Of a DNA stretch of 64,000 bases, positions 63,056 through 64,000 are shown in pieces. This DNA is from Fuerstiella marisgermanici (GTDB taxonomy: Bacteria; Planctomycetota; Planctomycetia; Planctomycetales; Planctomycetaceae). The stretch is taken from positions 186,001 through 250,000 of the forward strand of contig NZ_CP017641.1 of the NCBI RefSeq assembly GCF_001983935.1. Reading direction: 5' to 3'. Position numbers and translations under genes: made by a program. The stretch's first letter is position 1. The number at the start of each line of letters is the position of its first letter. The notes under the pieces were generated by a model. That model searched no databases. It saw only the letters and a program-made list of their open reading frames with translations, and was not told the DNA's origin.

Positions 63056-63352
63056 CCCGGCTGGTCTCGACACTAGCAGAAAACCGTGGCCTCCAATTCG
63101 CTGATGATCGTTCCAGCGTAAGCCGTCTCGCCATCGACGTGAGGCCGGTCCTTGTCATTCACTGTCGCTCACAGAGCAATCTCGCAGCTCGCGGTTTTTG
63201 CACGGCATCCTTAGGCAATGCCGTTGCATGAATATTGCTAGCTGCCGGAACTGCGCTTCGCTTGGTCCGGCCTACGTTGCTACATCAATGGGGAGATGTG
63301 ACGGAAATGTGCGGCACGGTTTGATGGTCAATAGTGGTGCCCAGTGGGACCT
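63056..63352. other. Intergenic region; no gene seen
   Basis: This 297-bp stretch lies between the IS3 element and the edge gene. It has no convincing frame on either strand; the plus-strand frame from 63198 is antisense to the edge gene for most of its length. Confidence 0.4.
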
Positions 63353-64000
63353 CTATTCCGTTCGGTGGAAGACGGCTAATTGTGGTAGATGGTCGCTTAG
63401 TGCGAAGGATTCTTCGTCGTCAACATTTAGCCTGAACGCTCCCTCGAACAATGGCTTTGATTCCACGACTTGGTTTGCAATCGGGCCTGCGGCCATGACG
63501 AAATCGATTCGTCGTTTTGGGATGTCTGACTTGAACGTGAGGCCATCGCCTTTGCCGATCTTGGCGAACGTGTCTACCCAACCAGCATCGATCCAAAGTT
63601 TGTATTCGTCACTGTCTGGGCCGTGGTTGAGGTCGCCGATAACTAGCATGGGTTTTCCAGCATCGAAATCCGGCTTCATCGATTCGATCATTGCTTGAAT
63701 CTCTTTCAACCGAATCGTGGGGTCAGCGGTTGGGTATAGATGGGCCGAATGTACGATCAGAGGCTCGCCGTCTGGCGACTTGATGACCGCTCGACCCCAG
63801 TGTCGGGTGAACAATTCTTTCGGTCTCCCACCCTTCATTGGGGCATTCTGAGACTCGGTGATCTCGAATTTGCTCAACAGTGTTCCTGGCCAGTTGCCGC
63901 CGCTTGGAAAACGAACATGGTTCATTCCCATGAGTTTCGCAACCTCTTTGGTCAGTTCCTCCGATGGTGATTCTGAGAAGTTGATAATGTCCGGTTCATG
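63353..64000 (-). CDS. Endonuclease/exonuclease/phosphatase-family protein, 5' end outside the window
   Basis: The C-terminal ~215 residues of an EEP-fold protein. The frame is open to the right edge (upstream residues read DIINFSESPSEELTKEV), so the real start lies beyond it. Catalytic signatures are IVHSAHLYPTAD (equivalent to the core N/H strand), VIGDLNHGPDSDEY (GDLN motif) and ALSDHLPQLAVF (SDH motif). The family includes DNases, sphingomyelinases and phosphatases; the presence of all motifs suggests an active metal-dependent hydrolase. The substrate is unknown. No signal peptide can be judged because the start is missing. Confidence 0.85.
   Translation of the reverse strand, partial: HEPDIINFSESPSEELTKEVAKLMGMNHVRFPSGGNWPGTLLSKFEITESQNAPMKGGRPKELFTRHWGRAVIKSPDGEPLIVHSAHLYPTADPTIRLKEIQAMIESMKPDFDAGKPMLVIGDLNHGPDSDEYKLWIDAGWVDTFAKIGKGDGLTFKSDIPKRRIDFVMAAGPIANQVVESKPLFEGAFRLNVDDEESFALSDHLPQLAVFHRTE

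Overview
The window looks like chromosomal DNA of a planctomycete (Planctomycetota). This rests on gene content, not on a search: a methanofuran-biosynthesis-like (MfnF-type) kinase homolog, a DUF1570-type HEATH peptidase, several hypothetical proteins of a style I associate with planctomycetes, a lutABC operon, a full glycine-cleavage set, and dispersed 'CCACGAAAG..CACGAAA' hairpin repeats between genes. Most of the window is ordinary core chromosome; about 8 kb is a clear accessory island.

Layout. 1-2.1 kb: the edge of an unknown gene and a secreted isoaspartyl peptidase/asparaginase with an extra C-terminal domain. 2.1-4.8 kb: lutABC (lactate oxidation). 5-10.3 kb: a probable operon of a secreted protein fused to a SAM methyltransferase, an MfnF-like protein and an enolase-superfamily enzyme. 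10.9-15.5 kb: gcvT-gcvH-gcvP. 15.8-27.1 kb: an envelope glycan/lipid locus with two zinc-ribbon methyltransferases, an ELM1-type protein, an MsbA-like flippase, a polysaccharide deacetylase, an overlapping three-gene operon (2OG-Fe(II) oxygenase, GT4 glycosyltransferase, nucleotidyltransferase-kinase fusion) and two protein-kinase-fold enzymes (YrbL-like and LPS-kinase-like). 27.4-31.3 kb: a small conserved gene and sdhCAB.

31.3-39.3 kb is the accessory island. It holds four copies of an 80-170 bp hairpin element, two of them flanking a GxxExxY PD-(D/E)XK nuclease-like gene. It also holds a tandem array of eleven 21-bp units built on GACAGNNCTGTC dyads, a second composite palindrome, an IS256-family insertion splitting a hypothetical gene (9-bp target duplication), an AlkX/YcaQ-type glycosylase and an ISAs1-family transposase.

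39.4-60.1 kb returns to core genes: an MFS transporter; an ABC-2 exporter pair; a very large IleRS with an insertion in its editing domain; a SulP transporter; yicC-gmk-rpoZ (each overlapping the next by 8 bp) and coaC; secG, tpiA, coaX, a ferredoxin-like protein, a DUF1570 peptidase, truD, a conserved hypothetical and a ThiF-family protein. 60.2-63.1 kb: tRNA-Thr(CGU), then an IS3-family element broken by a second IS256 copy identical in translation to the first. The right edge carries the 3' part of an endonuclease/exonuclease/phosphatase gene.

Strongest candidates for something undescribed are the GxxExxY gene with its hairpin elements, the 21-bp dyad array, and the envelope locus at 21.9-27.1 kb. 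All function calls come from reading motifs by eye; no alignment or database search was run.
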